Source: Synechococcus sp. AG-679-B05
Lineage (GTDB): Bacteria; Cyanobacteriota; Cyanobacteriia; PCC-6307; Cyanobiaceae
Direction of reading: 5' to 3'
Assembly: GCA_003210795.1 (NCBI GenBank)
Contig: QCUJ01000001.1
Location: 1 to 64,000, forward strand
DNA: 64,000 nucleotides
Within the stretch, counting starts at the first letter, position 1. The number at the start of each line of letters is the position of its first letter. Made by a program: the position numbers and the translations under genes. A model generated the notes under the pieces. The model ran no database searches. It worked only from the letters and a program-made list of their open reading frames with translations, and had not been told where the DNA came from. Below are positions 61,422-64,000 of the stretch, piece by piece.

Positions 61422-62510
61422 ATGCTGCAGTTCAGCAAATATCACGGCCTTGGCAATGACTTTCTGATTCTGGAAGGTCGTCAGGGGCAGCTGCCATCTG
61501 CCATCACCGACCCCGATCCAGCCTGGGTTCGTCAGGTCTGTGACCGTCGCTTCGGTATCGGAGGAGATGGGGTGATCCTGGCCTTGCCGCCCCAGGCTGA
61601 AGGTGATTTGCGCATGCGCATTTTCAATGCAGATGGCAGTGAGGCGGAGATGTGTGGCAATGGCATCCGCTGTCTGGCGCGTTTTTTGGCGGATAGTGAT
61701 GGAAATGAGCCCGGTTTTCGCTGGTCGATTGAGACTCCTGCCGGGCTAATCCGTCCTGAACTGAAGGACGATGGTCAGCTGCTTGTGGATATGGGACCAC
61801 CGTTTCTTGAGCCGGAGACGGTGCCCACGACCTTGCCGTCGGTGGATGGTTTGCCTCGCGGGGAGGCTGAACTCTCCGAAACCCGTCTTTCTGTTGCCGC
61901 TGTTGGCATGGGGAATCCCCACGTGGTGGTTCCCGTGGACGACCTTGATGCCATTCCTTTCGACGCCTGGGGCGCTGCTTTGGAAGTTCACCCTCTCTTC
62001 CCTGCCAAGACGAATGTGCATTTCCTGCGTGTTCACAGCCGAGACCGACTTGAGATTCGTGTCTGGGAGCGTGGTGCAGGTCCAACCCTCGCCTGTGGAA
62101 CCGGCGCCTGCGCCACGTTGGTTGCAGCGGTTCTTCTGGGCTTATCCGATGACCATGCTGAGGTGATGCTTCCCGGAGGACCTCTTCAGATCGCATGGCC
62201 TGACCAACGAGGCTCCGTCCTGATGACGGGTCCGGCGGTGGCTCTTTTCGATGGGGTGTTCTCGCCTGAATTGATGCCAGATGGTTTGTACATCAGTCAA
62301 GAAGGCACTCACGAACCAGTCGTTTCGGAAGCACCATCCGCCACGCCAAACGCTGGCAGTGATCAACCCTTGGATCCTGAGGTAGAGGCCGCTTCTCAGA
62401 AGCAGGTTCAGGCGTTCCTGGAAAGCACCTCCCTCGATTCGATGCTGCAGTTGGCCAGTGAATCTCTGGAACAACGAACCCGGGCCCGCTTCGAACGTGG
62501 AAATCCCTGA
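61422..62510 (+). CDS. dapF: diaminopimelate epimerase with C-terminal extension
   Basis: FSKYHGLGNDFLIL, RIFNADGSEAEMCGNGIRCLARFL, VWERGAGPTLACGTGACATLVA. Confidence 0.96.
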   Translation: MLQFSKYHGLGNDFLILEGRQGQLPSAITDPDPAWVRQVCDRRFGIGGDGVILALPPQAEGDLRMRIFNADGSEAEMCGNGIRCLARFLADSDGNEPGFRWSIETPAGLIRPELKDDGQLLVDMGPPFLEPETVPTTLPSVDGLPRGEAELSETRLSVAAVGMGNPHVVVPVDDLDAIPFDAWGAALEVHPLFPAKTNVHFLRVHSRDRLEIRVWERGAGPTLACGTGACATLVAAVLLGLSDDHAEVMLPGGPLQIAWPDQRGSVLMTGPAVALFDGVFSPELMPDGLYISQEGTHEPVVSEAPSATPNAGSDQPLDPEVEAASQKQVQAFLESTSLDSMLQLASESLEQRTRARFERGNP

Positions 62511-63669
62511 GATTTATCTGGATGCAGCGGCGACCACGCCGCCACGGCCCAATGTGCTCCGCTGTATGGATCGGATTCAGAAGGATGCCTGGGCCAACCC
62601 CAGCAGCCTTCATGGTCCTGGACTGATCGCTGCTGAAGCTCTGGGGCGTTGTCGCGCGCAGATCGCAGCAGCGCTGAACGCCGAACAAGACCAGCTCATC
62701 TTCACTTCAGGTGCCACTGAATCAGTGCATCTGGCTCTTTTGGGCGCTATGGACCAACAGCCTGTTGGACGCCTTGTGATTTCCGCCGTTGAACATCCTG
62801 CCGTTGAGGCAGCGGCTCAGGTGCTGGTGCAACGGGGTTGGGTACTGGAACGCTGGCCGGTCGATGCGACGGGTGTCTTGAAGTTGGATCAGCTCGATCG
62901 TTTGCTGGCACCACCGACGCGAATGGTGTCTCTGATCTGGGCTCAGAGCGAGGTGGGAACGCTGCAGCCGTTACTGCGCATTGGTGCCGCCTGTCGAGAG
63001 CGCGGCGTTTTGATCCATACCGATGCCACCCAGCTGTTGCCTCAGGGTTTGATCGATTGGTCGTCCCTGCCTGTCGATCTGCTCAGCTTCTCCTCCCACA
63101 AACTTCAGGGGCCGCGGGGTGTGGGTCTGCTGCTTCATCGGCAGGGACTGATCCAGCAGCCCATGCAGGGTGGCGGAGGTCAGGAGGGGGGGCTGCGGGC
63201 TGGTACCGAGCCGGTCGCATTGATTGCTGGACTGGCGGAAGCCCTGCAGACCCTTCCCCACTTCGACCCCTTCCATCAGTCGACGCCCCCTGGAGCAACA
63301 CCTCAGTTGCTGGGTTGGAGAGACAGGCTTCAGGCGCAGATTGAGGCGATCGACGGTGTGACAGTGCTTCATGGAGAGACAACCCCACGCCTTCCCAATC
63401 ATCTGGCCTGCCTGATCACTACGGCAGGTGGCAGTCCTCTTTCCGGTCGCAGACTTGTCCGTGAGCTGGCGCGCCGCAATGTGGCCTGCAGCAGCGGCAG
63501 CGCCTGCCGTTCGGGAAAGGTTCAGGACAGTTCTGTTCTGAGTGCCATGGGAGTTGAAACGGCCCTGCGGCAGTCGTTGCTTCGTTTCAGCCTTGGCCCA
63601 TGGATTGATCTTGCGGTTCTCGATCAGGTGCCGGAGCGACTGCAGCTCGCGATCAGGGCCTGCGCCTGA
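62497..63669 (+). CDS. cysteine desulfurase (NifS/IscS-like), GTG start
   Basis: IYLDAAATTPPRPNVL, FTSGATESVHLALLG, LLSFSSHKLQGPRGVGLL (PLP Lys), NVACSSGSACRSG (Cys). Confidence 0.93.
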   Translation: MEIPEIYLDAAATTPPRPNVLRCMDRIQKDAWANPSSLHGPGLIAAEALGRCRAQIAAALNAEQDQLIFTSGATESVHLALLGAMDQQPVGRLVISAVEHPAVEAAAQVLVQRGWVLERWPVDATGVLKLDQLDRLLAPPTRMVSLIWAQSEVGTLQPLLRIGAACRERGVLIHTDATQLLPQGLIDWSSLPVDLLSFSSHKLQGPRGVGLLLHRQGLIQQPMQGGGGQEGGLRAGTEPVALIAGLAEALQTLPHFDPFHQSTPPGATPQLLGWRDRLQAQIEAIDGVTVLHGETTPRLPNHLACLITTAGGSPLSGRRLVRELARRNVACSSGSACRSGKVQDSSVLSAMGVETALRQSLLRFSLGPWIDLAVLDQVPERLQLAIRACA

Positions 63670-63700
63670 GAAGCTACTTAACAGTCCTGACCAAGACTCC

Positions 63701-64000
63701 GTGTCCGACGCCGCCGACACCGCAACTGATGTTCCGGCGTATGTGCTCCCCCCCGATCTGTTGAAGGCGGAGGCCGATCTGCTGAAGGCCGTCAAGGCCG
63801 CTGTGGAATCACCGGATGGAACTAGGTGGGGAGCAACCCTGCGCTTTGAGAATCTTCGGCTGTTGCCCGTGGCCCTGCGTCTGGCGGAAGCGCTCAGCGC
63901 CGTTGACTCCACGTTGAGGCTTCTTTGGCCCGATGCCGGTGCCGCTGCCCTGGCACGACGAGACGCGCCGGAGCTCGCCTCGTCCATCGCTGATTTCAAC
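63701..64000 (+). CDS. DUF1995-like protein, N-terminal part (truncated by right window edge)
   Basis: GTG start, open to window end: VSDAADTATDVPAYVLPPDLLKAEADLLKAVKAAVESPDGTRWGATLRFENLRLLPVALRLAEALS. Confidence 0.55.
   Translation, partial: MSDAADTATDVPAYVLPPDLLKAEADLLKAVKAAVESPDGTRWGATLRFENLRLLPVALRLAEALSAVDSTLRLLWPDAGAAALARRDAPELASSIADFN

Noticed and set aside
62971-63999. 342-aa minus ORF opposite cysteine desulfurase and DUF1995-like gene
   Set aside because: Both plus-strand frames have recognisable protein signatures; this is a shadow frame.
1-64000. CRISPR arrays, prophage modules, transposases, toxin-antitoxin or defence genes
   Set aside because: None seen: no spaced direct-repeat array, no phage structural genes, no DDE or tyrosine-recombinase signatures in any ORF.

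Overview
The window looks like a chromosomal segment of a marine picocyanobacterium (Synechococcus-like). This is inferred from psaK, petN, thf1, a ggpS/ggt osmolyte cluster, ftsH/clpP/clpS and many small cyanobacterial DUF genes. About 0-6.5 kb and 13.7-64 kb are dense, conserved housekeeping sequence: acs (partial), aroB, purK, clpS, petN, thf1, clpP, ftsH, pyk, scpB, ilvA, dxs, psaK, csaB, ggpS-ggtBCDA-type genes, rpmB, htpG, hisZ, suhB, tRNA-Ser(GGA), pstCAB, dnaK/dnaJ, murQ, mtnP, ppiB, ribBA, argC, purN, M61 protease, pgi, leuS, hfq-like, dapF and a cysteine desulfurase. Between purK plus a probable 6S RNA and the DUF2103/clpS/petN block lies an AT-rich, gene-poor accessory island (about 6.7-13.5 kb) of small hypothetical ORFs. 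The most interesting signals are in this island. (1) Two diverged copies of a small protein family with an EF-hand-like loop; one copy is split in two frames exactly at a T TTT TTG heptamer. (2) A bacterial metallothionein whose Cys-rich C-terminus survives only in the -1 frame. (3) Several microproteins below the ORF-track cutoff, including a 30-aa single-TM peptide. (4) A repeated inverted motif, ctcagttgagggatg. All calls come from reading the sequence by hand; no searches were run.
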